From contig CAJUQD010000067.1 of assembly GCA_910588105.1 (NCBI GenBank), forward strand, positions 1,203-12,636: a DNA stretch of 11,434 bases. Direction: 5' to 3'. Origin of the DNA: an uncultured Oscillospiraceae bacterium. Lineage in GTDB: Bacteria > Bacillota > Clostridia > Oscillospirales > Oscillospiraceae. This document shows, piece after piece, positions 1-6,974 of this stretch. Numbering within the stretch: position 1 is the stretch's first letter; each line of letters begins with the position of its first letter. A model generated the notes under the pieces. It did no database searches, was not told the DNA's origin, and saw only the letters and a program-made list of their open reading frames with translations. Both the position numbers and the translations under genes were made by a program.

Positions 1-368
1 GGCAGCAGCTTGATCAGCACGGAAAAGGCATAGTCCTCAAAATGCTCTATCACATCGCCCTCCCGCCCGGTGATGATCTCCACCATATCCCGGATGGCCC
101 GCACGGTGGTGGTCCCCCGTGTGTTCAGCTTGGCCAGCACCCTGGCCCGGCGCACCTCCAGGCTCTCCGTGGTATTGACAGGCAGGGCGAACAGACGCTC
201 ATGGCGGGGGAGCAGGTGGGTGCTGGTGTTGATGGTCAGTTGGTTCTCCAGCGCCGTGATGGTGCGCTGGGTTTGATCCAGTTCAGCCTGCTCCGCTGCC
301 AGCAGGTCAGCCATCTGCTCCATAGTCCGCACCCGCTTGGGGAGCATGAACCTGTCATTGATTGCCAC
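1..368 (-). CDS. xkdU: XkdU-like baseplate wedge protein (DUF2313), 3' end cut by window
   Basis: The 122 codons seen match the DUF2313 (YmfQ/XkdU) family. These proteins sit at the outer baseplate next to the J protein and help link it to tail fibres (family knowledge). Visible signs are the PRHERLF stretch near residues 54-60, ESLEVRRARVLAKL at 68-81 and RGTTTVRAI at 84-92, which is the family's typical SL-x-RR ... KL-x-x-RGT pattern. I chose the GTG start at 368 because GGGGGAGG lies at 378-385, a good spacing, and it overlaps the end of the J-protein gene by 14 nt. The ATG at 347 is an alternative with a weaker site. The gene runs off the left edge, so its C-terminus and whatever follows (probably fibre genes) cannot be seen. 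The product class is well supported; the exact start is less sure. Confidence 0.85.
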   Translation of the reverse strand, partial: MAINDRFMLPKRVRTMEQMADLLAAEQAELDQTQRTITALENQLTINTSTHLLPRHERLFALPVNTTESLEVRRARVLAKLNTRGTTTVRAIRDMVEIITGREGDVIEHFEDYAFSVLIKLL

Positions 369-1464
369 TGACGGCCACCTCCCCCAGGGAGAAATATTCC
401 TCATAGTCGGAGGCCAGCGAGGTCAGGCCGCCGTTAAGTGTGTAGCTGATAATATCGGCCACGCCCTCCACACCGAAGATCAGATCACCGATGCGGTAAT
501 AGCTGATACTGCTCTGCCGTCCCTCATCCTTCAGGGTGGGCGGGGTGCTGAAGTCCTCCCGGTTCACGCTGTCCACATACCGCTGCAGCGCCGTCTGGAT
601 ATTCTGCCGGATATCGGTCAGGCTGTAACCGCTGGCCACCACCACCGTCACCTCCACGGCAACGGCCTTGGGGGCGGCGGCGGCCACCGTTACCGCCGCG
701 CCGATCTGGCGCTCCTCCTCAATGTGGGCTTTGACGTTGCCCAGGATCACGTCATCCGGGGCGGCGTATCGGTCGGACAGGACGATCACCCGTACCTTGC
801 CGGAGCCGCAGACCTCCGCGCCCAGGCACTTGGCCCCGCCCACACCTGACACCTGCTTGGCCCAATAGATAAAATGGTTTCGGTTGCCGCTGGTGATGGG
901 CTGGCGTATCTTCTCCAGAATGCGGCTCCTGAAGGAGTCATCGCTCTCGGCCTGGGTGCCGCCGCCGAAGGGGGCGGTGTTGGTAACAGACTTTACTCCG
1001 TCGATGGCCACGCGCAGGACGGTGATGGTTTCGGCGGCCACGTTGCCCGCCGTCCCCTCCGTCTGGCACCGCGCTCCCACCTCGCAGTAGCCCTCGGCGC
1101 TGATCCGGGCCGCCGCCGTGGTTTCAAACACCAGGCTGCCGTACAGTGCTTCGGTGCCAGTGGGGATTGCTGTTCCCGGCTCCCCGGTGAACAGGAGGTT
1201 GCCCACCGCCGCTTCTGCGGGGTTCCTGGTCTCGTTGTAGTCCAGGGCCTTGCGGTCCAGATACTCGCCCTCGGCGGTGTCCAGCAGCACCCGGTCAGGG
1301 ATGGGCTTCACCTCCATCAGGTCCAGGCGGGCCAGTTCCTCTGACACCGCCTGGGCGTTATCCATGCAAAAACCGCCCTCCAGCCTATTGGCGGGGTTCT
1401 GCAGGCTGTTGCGGATACGCTGCAGCACCGCGCTGGCGCTGAAGTCCATGGTTTCCTCCATCAT
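355..1464 (-). CDS. xkdT: Baseplate J-like protein (XkdT / P2 gpJ family)
   Basis: A 369-residue baseplate wedge protein of the J family, which forms the ring of the baseplate periphery around the hub in contractile tails (family knowledge). Diagnostic stretches are the Gly-rich EGTAGNVAAETIT at residues 136-148 and GGGTQAESDDSFRSRIL at 167-183; the latter is the hallmark G-G-T-x-A-E-S-D-x-x-x-R-x-R-I of J proteins. Length is normal for the family. The ATG at 1464 overlaps the TGA of the upstream xkdS-like gene as ATGA and has AAGGGGGTG eight nt upstream. A second ATG at 1449 has GGAGG five nt upstream and could also be used, removing five residues. An in-frame ATG at 1491 lies inside the upstream gene and is less likely. 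Confidence 0.93.
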   Translation of the reverse strand: MMEETMDFSASAVLQRIRNSLQNPANRLEGGFCMDNAQAVSEELARLDLMEVKPIPDRVLLDTAEGEYLDRKALDYNETRNPAEAAVGNLLFTGEPGTAIPTGTEALYGSLVFETTAAARISAEGYCEVGARCQTEGTAGNVAAETITVLRVAIDGVKSVTNTAPFGGGTQAESDDSFRSRILEKIRQPITSGNRNHFIYWAKQVSGVGGAKCLGAEVCGSGKVRVIVLSDRYAAPDDVILGNVKAHIEEERQIGAAVTVAAAAPKAVAVEVTVVVASGYSLTDIRQNIQTALQRYVDSVNREDFSTPPTLKDEGRQSSISYYRIGDLIFGVEGVADIISYTLNGGLTSLASDYEEYFSLGEVAVSGNQ

Positions 1465-1904
1465 GCCACTTTCACCCCCTTGGCTTCCCATGTGATTTGG
1501 TCTTTCCCGTACACCGTGGTGCAGTCGAACTCCACCCGCACCCCGCTGCCGGATTGCTCAAATTGAAAATTGCTCAGTTCCTCAATGTACGGGTTCACCA
1601 TCAGAGCCTCGATGATAAACCGCTTCAACTCCGGCAGGATCACGCTGCTGTTGACGGCTCCGATCAGTGTGCCGATCTCGCTGCCGTAGTCCGAATCGTA
1701 GGCCGTATATCGGAACCGCTCCGTGTCCAGAGCCTTGAATATCCAGATGCGCAGGGCCTCGTTGCCCTCTACCAGGTAGGTCTGGCCGTCCCGGAGCAGC
1801 AGCCGGTTGTTTTCGTAGTCGTAAGCATACTCCCGGAACATAGGCAGGGCGTTGTCCTGGCTGGCCGCCAGCGCCTCCGGGTCGATGAATGGGAAGATGC
1901 TCAT
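1461..1904 (-). CDS. xkdS: XkdS-like baseplate protein (DUF2634)
   Basis: A 147-residue protein of the DUF2634/XkdS family, the PBSX-type counterpart of the gp25/W wedge initiator that joins the sheath base to the baseplate wedges (family role partly inferred from its position before the J protein). Typical stretches are YDYENNRLLLRDGQTYLVEG, near residues 28-47, and the following RIWIFKALDTERFRYTAY segment. The start at 1904 overlaps the TGA of the upstream DUF2577 gene as ATGA, and its own TGA overlaps the J-protein start the same way, so the three genes are probably translated together. The same frame stays open upstream to 2228, but that part reads as Gly/Pro/Arg-rich out-of-frame sequence of the upstream gene and is excluded. 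Confidence 0.9.
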   Translation of the reverse strand: MSIFPFIDPEALAASQDNALPMFREYAYDYENNRLLLRDGQTYLVEGNEALRIWIFKALDTERFRYTAYDSDYGSEIGTLIGAVNSSVILPELKRFIIEALMVNPYIEELSNFQFEQSGSGVRVEFDCTTVYGKDQITWEAKGVKVA

Positions 1905-2239
1905 GCCACCTTCACCACCTTCTCCATAATGTAGAAGCCAGCCCCCACCTGAAGCACCACCACCATGTCGCCCGCCTTCAGCACATACTTCGTGTGGAAC
2001 TCGGTCAGGAACGAATACGGGTGGGGAGCCAGCCCGGCCAGTTCCGGGGGGATGCGGCTGCCACCGCCCTCGGCCCACACCAGCAGGGCCGGGTTGATAT
2101 ACAGCCCCTTGCTGATGACCTGGTCGTGGGCCAGGATGGTCAGCGGGGCCACGGATTTGACCTCCGCAAACATCAGCCCGCTGTCCTTGCCCCCGGAGCG
2201 CAGCGCCTCCACCATTTCCACCGCCCACCGTTCAGACAT
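1901..2239 (-). CDS. xkdR: XkdR-like baseplate hub accessory protein (DUF2577)
   Basis: A 112-residue DUF2577 protein. In PBSX-type tails it is encoded between hub protein XkdQ and XkdS and is thought to have an OB-like fold near the hub/spike (family knowledge, function not fully settled). Visible family signs are the start MSERWAVEMVEALRSGGKDS, the mid segment APLTILAHDQVISKGLYINP, and the C-terminal KAGDMVVVLQVGAGFYIMEKV, a beta-rich stretch typical of the family's last strands. The ATG at 2239 follows GAGGAGG with suitable spacing and lies 12 nt after the xkdQ-like stop. Its last codons share an ATGA with the next gene. A separate spike-tip gene is not visible here. Confidence 0.88.
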   Translation of the reverse strand: MSERWAVEMVEALRSGGKDSGLMFAEVKSVAPLTILAHDQVISKGLYINPALLVWAEGGGSRIPPELAGLAPHPYSFLTEFHTKYVLKAGDMVVVLQVGAGFYIMEKVVKVA

Positions 2240-2251
2240 GGTATCGCCTCC

Positions 2252-3211
2252 TCAGTTGCCGACCTCCTTCTCATCCATCATGTTGGAAAAAGCCAGGGTC
2301 AGCTGCATCATTTCTTTGCCGTTCTCGAAGGTGTGGGTGTCGCTCTCAATGTAGAACTTCCCGTAAAGCCCCGTGGTGGCCTCCTGGACGGCGATGGCAT
2401 AGCCGGAAACTGCGCGGGTGTCGCTGGTGGCGGTCACGGTTGCGGATTGGTCCATGATGTGCAGCAGCGCCTTGGCCTCGGAGGCGGCGTCTTTGCCCTC
2501 CTCCTGCTTATAGACGCGCTGCACCACGCCATACTTCGACTGCGCCCCGGCGTCCTCCACCACGCTGGTTTGGTTGCCGTTCTTATCGGTGACGATCACC
2601 CGGTCCACCAGCTTCTGCAGGCTGGTCTTGTAGGTGGCCTCCGTCAGGTTATAGCCGCCATCCAGCACCACCCCGCACAGCGCCCCCTTTTCGATCACAT
2701 ACACCTGGTTGACATTCTGCATCAGGGGGATGTATTTCTTCCCGTTCTGGCGGCTGGCGGTGGTGTAGGCCGCCATGATGGCCTCATAGGCTTTCTTGCC
2801 CAGCCAGGGCAGATATACCTTGATGCCGGTGGGGGCAGCGGAGCCGAAGGGGACGCTCAGGTGGGAGCATATCCAGGCGGTGATGGCCTCCGGGGTATCG
2901 TCAAAAATCTTGCTGATGTCGCTGTTGTTGATGTAGAACATCAAATCAAAGGCGGTATAGGTGGTGAGGTTCCCGGAGGCCGACTTTTCAATATCAAAGA
3001 CGGGGCCGCCGAACAGGGTCCTGTCCCCGTCCCTGAACAGTACGCTGTCCCCCTCGTTGATGGTCACCTTGGGGAGAAAGCGGTCTGTGCTTCGGGTCGC
3101 TATGGAAAAAGCCAGCTTCCGGGCCACCTGCTTGCTGTCACCGCTCCAGGTGACCTTTTCCACCAGCTGGGAGAGGTCCTTGCCGCCCGCCGTCAGCTGC
3201 TTCTGGATCAT
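2252..3211 (-). CDS. xkdQ: XkdQ-like baseplate hub protein (YqbQ family)
   Basis: A 319-residue hub protein of the XkdQ/YqbQ family, related in role to phage T4 gp27 and P2 gpD, forming the central ring below the tail tube (family knowledge). The N-terminus (QLTAGGKDLSQLVEKVTWSGD, residues 5-25, then ARKLAFSIATR) and the segment LVDRVIVTDKNGNQTSV at 201-217 fit the family, as does the length. Translation starts at ATG 3211, overlapping the TGA of the xkdP-like gene as ATGA. No catalytic peptidoglycan-hydrolase motif (NlpC/P60 Cys-His or similar) was recognised, so this hub looks purely structural. The order P-Q-R-S-T-U matches PBSX exactly. Confidence 0.9.
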   Translation of the reverse strand: MIQKQLTAGGKDLSQLVEKVTWSGDSKQVARKLAFSIATRSTDRFLPKVTINEGDSVLFRDGDRTLFGGPVFDIEKSASGNLTTYTAFDLMFYINNSDISKIFDDTPEAITAWICSHLSVPFGSAAPTGIKVYLPWLGKKAYEAIMAAYTTASRQNGKKYIPLMQNVNQVYVIEKGALCGVVLDGGYNLTEATYKTSLQKLVDRVIVTDKNGNQTSVVEDAGAQSKYGVVQRVYKQEEGKDAASEAKALLHIMDQSATVTATSDTRAVSGYAIAVQEATTGLYGKFYIESDTHTFENGKEMMQLTLAFSNMMDEKEVGN

Positions 3212-3855
3212 GGGATCACCAGCTTCTGGCCGGGCTTGATCAGGTTGGGGTTGCTCCCGATCACCGCCTTGTTGGCCTCATAGATTTTTTTGTACTGCGC
3301 CCCGTCGCCGTAGTATTTCTTGGCCAGGTTCCACAGGCAGTCCCCGGACACCACCGTGGCTGTCTTGGGGGTCTCTTGAGTATTGGGGCGGGTGTTCAGC
3401 CCGCTGGTCTGGCTCTTGGCCTGGCTCTCCACCTTGACGGCGGGGACGTTCAAAAAGCGGTATTCCGACAGTTCCAGGGTGTAGTACACATCTTTGTCCC
3501 CCTCGTGGCTGCCGTAGGTCAGGCTGTCGATGCTCATGGCCAGGTTGAAGTCGCAGTCGCTGATGATCACCCGGATGGGCTGCGGCTTGGATTTCCATTT
3601 CTTCAGCAGCCGGATGTACTCCATAGGATCCCGGTCCGCATACCGGGCCAGCGGGGAGGTGGTCGAAGGGAAAAAGCTGGACAGGGAGCCGGAAACCAGC
3701 CCCCTGTGTCCAATCAGGTTTACCTCGCCAATGTTCAGCAGAGTGATCCGCTGGTTATTGTGCGCCTCGGTAAATTCAAACTCTGCGGGATTGATAGGGA
3801 GATTGAACATCTCCGCATGGTTGTTAAAACTCAGTTCAATGGTTCGCTGTTTCAC
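3208..3855 (-). CDS. xkdP: XkdP-like LysM tail protein
   Basis: A 215-residue protein with an N-terminal XkdP/gp53-like tail region (about residues 1-140) and a C-terminal LysM domain at about 166-214. The LysM shows the VVSGDCLWNLAKKYYGDG start and the NPNLIKPGQKLVIP end. LysM domains bind peptidoglycan-type glycans; in contractile tails these proteins link hub and tube end or tape measure and may hold the cell wall during injection (family knowledge plus inference). The linker at about 141-165 is rich in Ser, Gln, Thr and Pro. The start is GTG at 3855, with AAGGAGG fused to the tape-measure stop codon (TAAGGAGG), seven nt away. The end overlaps the next gene by ATGA. Confidence 0.92.
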   Translation of the reverse strand: MKQRTIELSFNNHAEMFNLPINPAEFEFTEAHNNQRITLLNIGEVNLIGHRGLVSGSLSSFFPSTTSPLARYADRDPMEYIRLLKKWKSKPQPIRVIISDCDFNLAMSIDSLTYGSHEGDKDVYYTLELSEYRFLNVPAVKVESQAKSQTSGLNTRPNTQETPKTATVVSGDCLWNLAKKYYGDGAQYKKIYEANKAVIGSNPNLIKPGQKLVIP

Positions 3856-3867
3856 GCTGCCGCCTCC

Positions 3868-6366
3868 TTACGCTGGGGACATATTTCGGGCCGCCTGCAC
3901 CACGCGCTTGGCCACCGCCTCACCGATGCGGTCAATGTCAGCATCCTCCCGCACAATGATTTGGTCGGCCAGCTTCGCCACCGTTACCTGCAGCGGCGTC
4001 TGTGCCGCCGCTGTGGGCCTCGGAGCCTTGGGGCTGGGGTCAGGGGGCGGGGGGAAGTCCTGGCCGTTGTCGGGCCGTTTAGGGGGCCTTCTGGGGGTAT
4101 CTTCATCTTGGCCCCTCCGGCCATCCCGGCCCAGCAGGCCGGTGACCACGCCCAGGCCCTTCTCGATACGCTCCAGCACGGGAGAGGAATTGCCCTCTGT
4201 CGTGTAGATGGAGGGCTTTTCCACGGTGTTGTGGACGATATCCCGCATGACGGGCTTCTCCACCGTATTCTGGATGACCTCCCGCACCACCGGCTTCTCC
4301 ACTGTGGTGGTCTGGAAGATCTCACGGACCACGGGCCGGGCGGCGTTTTGGGCCAGCTGGACGCTCTCCTTGTTGGGAAGCACCCGGCTGCCCTTGGGCA
4401 GGTCCACTAACTCCGGCCCGCGCTCACCCACCCAGGTGGGGCCGCCGCGCCAGTTGTTGGTGCCTTCGGCGTTGGAGCCGACGCTGCCGCCGTCGCCGCC
4501 GCCCATCCCCAGCAGGCCCTTGACCTTTCCGGCCACCCAGGACAGGCCGTTGCCGATGCCCTCCACAATGGGCTTGACCTTGGACCACACGCTGGAGACC
4601 ACGCTGGCGATGCCATTAAAGACCGTTTGCACCACGTTGAAAAGCAGTTTAAAGACGCTGATGGCCAGGTCCATAACGGGGGAAATGACGCCCCAGGCCG
4701 TGATCAGGATGTCCGCTACCACGGGGGCCACCGTGCCGATGATGTTTTGAATCCAACCCATCTTACTGCCCACGAACTCCAGCACGGAACCGACCTTCTG
4801 GCCGATGCCGTCAAAGATGACCTGAAAGACCGGGGCCAGCGCCGATACCACCGTGCCGATCCCCTGGACCAGCCCGGCGATAACAGGGGCCGCCGCCGCG
4901 ATCACGTTACCGATGGTGGTGACCACCGTTTCCAGTACGGGGAGAACAGAGGGAATCACCGACTGAACCGTGGTGATGATGCTGGCGATGGCGGGCATAG
5001 CCGCTGCGGCCACCTGCTGCACCGTCCCCATCACCGTGGTTCCAAACTTGACCATCTGCGGGAGCAACGGGGCAAAGCCCTTTATAATCCCGTCCAGAAG
5101 CGGCTTCACCGTCTGCGCCCCCTGGGCCAGTCCACCAAAGACGTTTGAAAGCACCGGCCCCATGGATTCGGCAAAGCTGCCCAGCCGGGTCAGCGCCCCC
5201 TCCACCACAGGGGTGACGTGGGTGATCACGCTGTCCAGGGCGGGCATGGCCACGTCGGCAAACTTGGAAATGGTGGACATCAGGGTGGTGCCAAGTTTCT
5301 GGACCGTCGGGATATTCTTCATGATCACCGAGGCGAATTTGCCCTTGATGGAGAGGGTGACCTTGCCGACCTCCTCCTTCATGTCGCCCCAGGCGTTTGC
5401 CATCTGTTGGATTTTGCCCTGGTCGGTTTGGGCCAGGGCGGCGTTGACACCGCCCACATTCTGCTGCAGGATTTCTGCGAGGACAGCGGCCCGCTGCTCT
5501 GCGTTGCCCATCTTCAGGGCCTGCTCCTGCGCTTCGGTGAACGTGATACCCACCCTGGATAGGGCGCTGGTCTGGCCCTGCATGACCTTGCCGATCATGT
5601 TGCCGATGGCCACGGCGTCCTCCTGGCTGGCGTTCAGGCCCTTTTGCTGGGCCAGCAGGTCTGTCATGCCGCCTGCCAGGGTGGCGATCTCCTTTTCGGA
5701 CAGCTGGAAGGTGGCCAGCTGCTGCATACCGGCCAGGGTGACTTCATCCCCGATCACACCGATCTGCTGCAGTTCGCTGGCCACGCCCATCAGCTTTTCC
5801 TTGGCCTGCGCCGCTGCGCCCGCACCCCTGGCCTGGATGCTGGCCACGTTGCCCAGGACGGCCTCCAGCTTGGTCTCGGCCTCGATCTGCGCCTTGGCCA
5901 GTTCCGTGCTGCCGCTGAACAGGGCGGTCAGGCCCGCTGCCGCCGCTGCGGATACCGCGCCCACACCGATGGCTGCGGCCTTGGTCACCTGGGCAAAGCC
6001 CTTGCCGATTGCCGATAGGGCCTGCGCCCCCTTAGTGACCACTTTGACAACGGGGGTGGCCACCATTTTCCCCACCGCTTTGACCTGATTGCCCAGGGCC
6101 TTGACCTTTGCGGTGGCCAGGTCCTTGACTGCCGTGGCCACTACCACCTTTTTGCGAAGCGGCTCCATCTTTTTCTTCAGGGAGTCCATCGCCTTGGAGG
6201 CAGCGGTGGCCTCCAACTTGGCGGTGCGCTTTTTGTCCCAGGTGGCCTGCAGTTCCTTTTTGGTCTTTTCTACATCCTGGCGAAAGGCCGACTGCTCCTG
6301 CCTGATGCTGCGGAGAACGACTGTCATGTTGTCCTTAATGGAAATTGCGCCTTTGACCACGCCCAT
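3868..6366 (-). CDS. Phage tail tape measure protein
   Basis: An 832-residue tape measure protein that sets tail length and later enters the cell envelope to guide DNA (family knowledge). Residues 20-100 are Lys/Ala-rich and likely coiled coil. Residues 128-150 form an Ala/Gly hydrophobic segment. Residues 158-345 resemble the conserved tape-measure core. Residues 360-600 are strongly hydrophobic with repeated Pro-Val/Leu turns. A Gly-rich hinge at 620-650 leads into GERGPELVDLPKGSRVLP (647-664), a motif common near tape-measure C-termini. Residues 677-724 hold a 13-residue tandem repeat, 757-790 are Pro-rich, and the end (ADIDRIGEAVAKRVVQ) is typical of clostridial homologues. No SLT or peptidase domain was seen, and it is much shorter than PBSX XkdO. 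The ATG at 6366 overlaps the frameshift-extension stop as TGATG, after a strong AGGAGGTGA site. Confidence 0.95.
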   Translation of the reverse strand: MGVVKGAISIKDNMTVVLRSIRQEQSAFRQDVEKTKKELQATWDKKRTAKLEATAASKAMDSLKKKMEPLRKKVVVATAVKDLATAKVKALGNQVKAVGKMVATPVVKVVTKGAQALSAIGKGFAQVTKAAAIGVGAVSAAAAAGLTALFSGSTELAKAQIEAETKLEAVLGNVASIQARGAGAAAQAKEKLMGVASELQQIGVIGDEVTLAGMQQLATFQLSEKEIATLAGGMTDLLAQQKGLNASQEDAVAIGNMIGKVMQGQTSALSRVGITFTEAQEQALKMGNAEQRAAVLAEILQQNVGGVNAALAQTDQGKIQQMANAWGDMKEEVGKVTLSIKGKFASVIMKNIPTVQKLGTTLMSTISKFADVAMPALDSVITHVTPVVEGALTRLGSFAESMGPVLSNVFGGLAQGAQTVKPLLDGIIKGFAPLLPQMVKFGTTVMGTVQQVAAAAMPAIASIITTVQSVIPSVLPVLETVVTTIGNVIAAAAPVIAGLVQGIGTVVSALAPVFQVIFDGIGQKVGSVLEFVGSKMGWIQNIIGTVAPVVADILITAWGVISPVMDLAISVFKLLFNVVQTVFNGIASVVSSVWSKVKPIVEGIGNGLSWVAGKVKGLLGMGGGDGGSVGSNAEGTNNWRGGPTWVGERGPELVDLPKGSRVLPNKESVQLAQNAARPVVREIFQTTTVEKPVVREVIQNTVEKPVMRDIVHNTVEKPSIYTTEGNSSPVLERIEKGLGVVTGLLGRDGRRGQDEDTPRRPPKRPDNGQDFPPPPDPSPKAPRPTAAAQTPLQVTVAKLADQIIVREDADIDRIGEAVAKRVVQAARNMSPA
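4195..4338 (-). repeat. In-frame tandem repeat of about 39 nt (13 residues) in the tape measure gene
   Basis: Residues 677-724 of the tape measure protein read as successive units RPVVREIFQTTTVE, KPVVREVIQNTVE, KPVMRDIVHNTVE and a partial KPSIYTTE. The shared pattern is [R/K]P-V-[V/M]-R-[E/D]-[I/V]-x-[Q/H]-[N/T]-T-V-E. The DNA repeats with a period of about 39 nt, with scattered, mainly third-position, differences. This suggests old duplications kept under protein selection. It lies after the hydrophobic shaft region, so it probably works as a flexible or beta-rich tether and not as ruler length. A function is not known to me. Confidence 0.85.
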
Positions 6367-6536
6367 CAGCCGTTCACCTCCTCACCAAACATCCGCGCCC
6401 GCTCCTCCAGGGCGGTCTGCATGGAGGCTGTATAAAAGAGCCTGGACTCCAGGTCCAGGCTCAAAAATCGCTCCGCATCCCAGCCCTTCTGTATGTAGTA
6501 GTGAAGCAGATACGCCTCACCATCCTGGGCAATCAG
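6366..6536 (-). CDS. -1 frameshift extension of tail assembly chaperone (GT-type C-terminus)
   Basis: This 56-residue stretch has no good start of its own and is read by -1 ribosomal shifting at 6536-6542, giving a 198-residue fusion with the upstream XkdN-like protein. It begins LIAQDGEAYLLHYYIQKGWD and ends ARMFGEEVNG. Aromatic and acidic residues and the 'YIQKGWDAERFLSLDLESRLFY' character match the small second chaperone domain that follows XkdN in clostridial phages. By analogy with lambda G/GT, the fused form should recruit tape measure and tube subunits while the short form coats the tape measure. Its TGA overlaps the tape measure ATG (TGATG). The shift itself is inferred from the heptamer and the conserved gene layout. 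Confidence 0.87.
   Translation of the reverse strand: MIAQDGEAYLLHYYIQKGWDAERFLSLDLESRLFYTASMQTALEERARMFGEEVNG
6438..6462 (-). terminator. Perfect 10-bp hairpin with T-run inside frameshift extension (possible attenuator)
   Basis: On the minus strand GAGCCTGGAC and GTCCAGGCTC form a perfect 10-bp GC-rich stem around a five-base CTGGA loop, followed directly by TTTTAT. This has the shape of a weak intrinsic terminator in the direction of transcription only; on the plus strand an A-run follows. It lies inside codons for LSLDLESRL. It could partly reduce transcription from tube and sheath genes into tape measure and baseplate genes, or be coding chance. It is about 73 nt after the slippery site, too far for a classical frameshift stimulator. 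Confidence 0.35.
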
Positions 6537-6961
6537 TTTTTTAGCTGGTCCACCACCGTGACCTTGGTGCTGTTCAAAACACCGCTCAGTTCCATGACCT
6601 GCATGGCGATCTCCTGAACCTCGCCAATGTCGAAAATCCCCACCACGTCCAGCGGCTCCAGCAAGGTGCGCTGGTCGGCAGGGAGGCTGGACTCGGACTC
6701 CATGATCTCTTTGGCCACGTCCTTCAGGCTGGGCTCTACGGCGGCCAGATAGATGCAGTACTTGTCGCTGCGGTTGGGGTCGCCCGTGTCCTCCATGTTC
6801 ATGCACTCCGTGATCTCATCATAGGAGAGGTTGCGGAACCGCATATCGGTGGCCAGGCTGGGGATGTGCAGCGTCCGATACTTGGGAACCTTTTTGTCCT
6901 GGAGCCGCTGCACGGCGCGGCGGGAAAACTCCGCCAGGAAACTTTTCTTCTCGCTGTTCAT
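6533..6961 (-). CDS. xkdN: XkdN-like tail assembly chaperone (short form)
   Basis: A 142-residue XkdN-family protein, the counterpart of lambda gpG in PBSX-type tails, which binds the tape measure during tail assembly and is absent from the finished virion (family knowledge). The N-terminus is MNSEKKSFLAEFSRRAVQRL. The segment RTLHIPSLATDMRFRNLSYDEITECMN (start near residue 29) fits the family, in which a recognition surface is followed by a helical region. The gene sits, as expected, between tail tube and tape measure. ATG 6961 follows TAAGGAGG, where TAA is the tail tube stop, with eight nt spacing. The reading frame ends CTA AAA AAC TGA, so the slippery heptamer abuts the stop codon. Confidence 0.9.
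   Translation of the reverse strand: MNSEKKSFLAEFSRRAVQRLQDKKVPKYRTLHIPSLATDMRFRNLSYDEITECMNMEDTGDPNRSDKYCIYLAAVEPSLKDVAKEIMESESSLPADQRTLLEPLDVVGIFDIGEVQEIAMQVMELSGVLNSTKVTVVDQLKN
6536..6542 (-). promoter_or_regulatory. Slippery heptamer A AAA AAC for programmed -1 frameshift
   Basis: The minus strand reads CTA AAA AAC TGA in the chaperone frame, so A AAA AAC is in the exact X XXY YYZ phase for tandem -1 slippage. After the shift the next codons are CTG ATT GCC CAG, giving Leu-Ile-Ala-Gln and an open frame of 56 residues up to the tape measure start. A GGTGGTGG stretch seven nt upstream might act as a weak internal Shine-Dalgarno stimulator. The stop codon right after the heptamer may also favour pausing. 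No strong hairpin was seen at the usual 5-9 nt spacing. Confidence 0.9.
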
Positions 6962-6974
6962 GGGAATATCCTCC

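Noticed and set aside
1905..2228. N-terminal extension of the xkdS-like frame
   Set aside because: The translated part is Gly/Arg/Pro-rich shadow sequence overlapping xkdR; the ATGA start at 1904 matches family length.
1889..3283. Long plus-strand open frame opposite xkdQ and xkdR
   Set aside because: Same antisense artefact of high-GC third positions; the minus strand has recognisable PBSX-family proteins.
4195..4338. Possible CRISPR-like or DNA-level direct repeats
   Set aside because: The repeat is in-frame, varies by codon, has no spacers, and gives a regular 13-residue protein repeat.
6438..6462. Hairpin as classical frameshift stimulator
   Set aside because: It lies about 73 nt downstream of the slippery heptamer, far beyond the usual 5-9 nt.
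6537..6806. Independent gene covering the upstream part of the frameshift-extension frame
   Set aside because: Upstream of the slippery site this frame is out-of-frame sequence of the chaperone gene; only the part after 6536 looks like protein.
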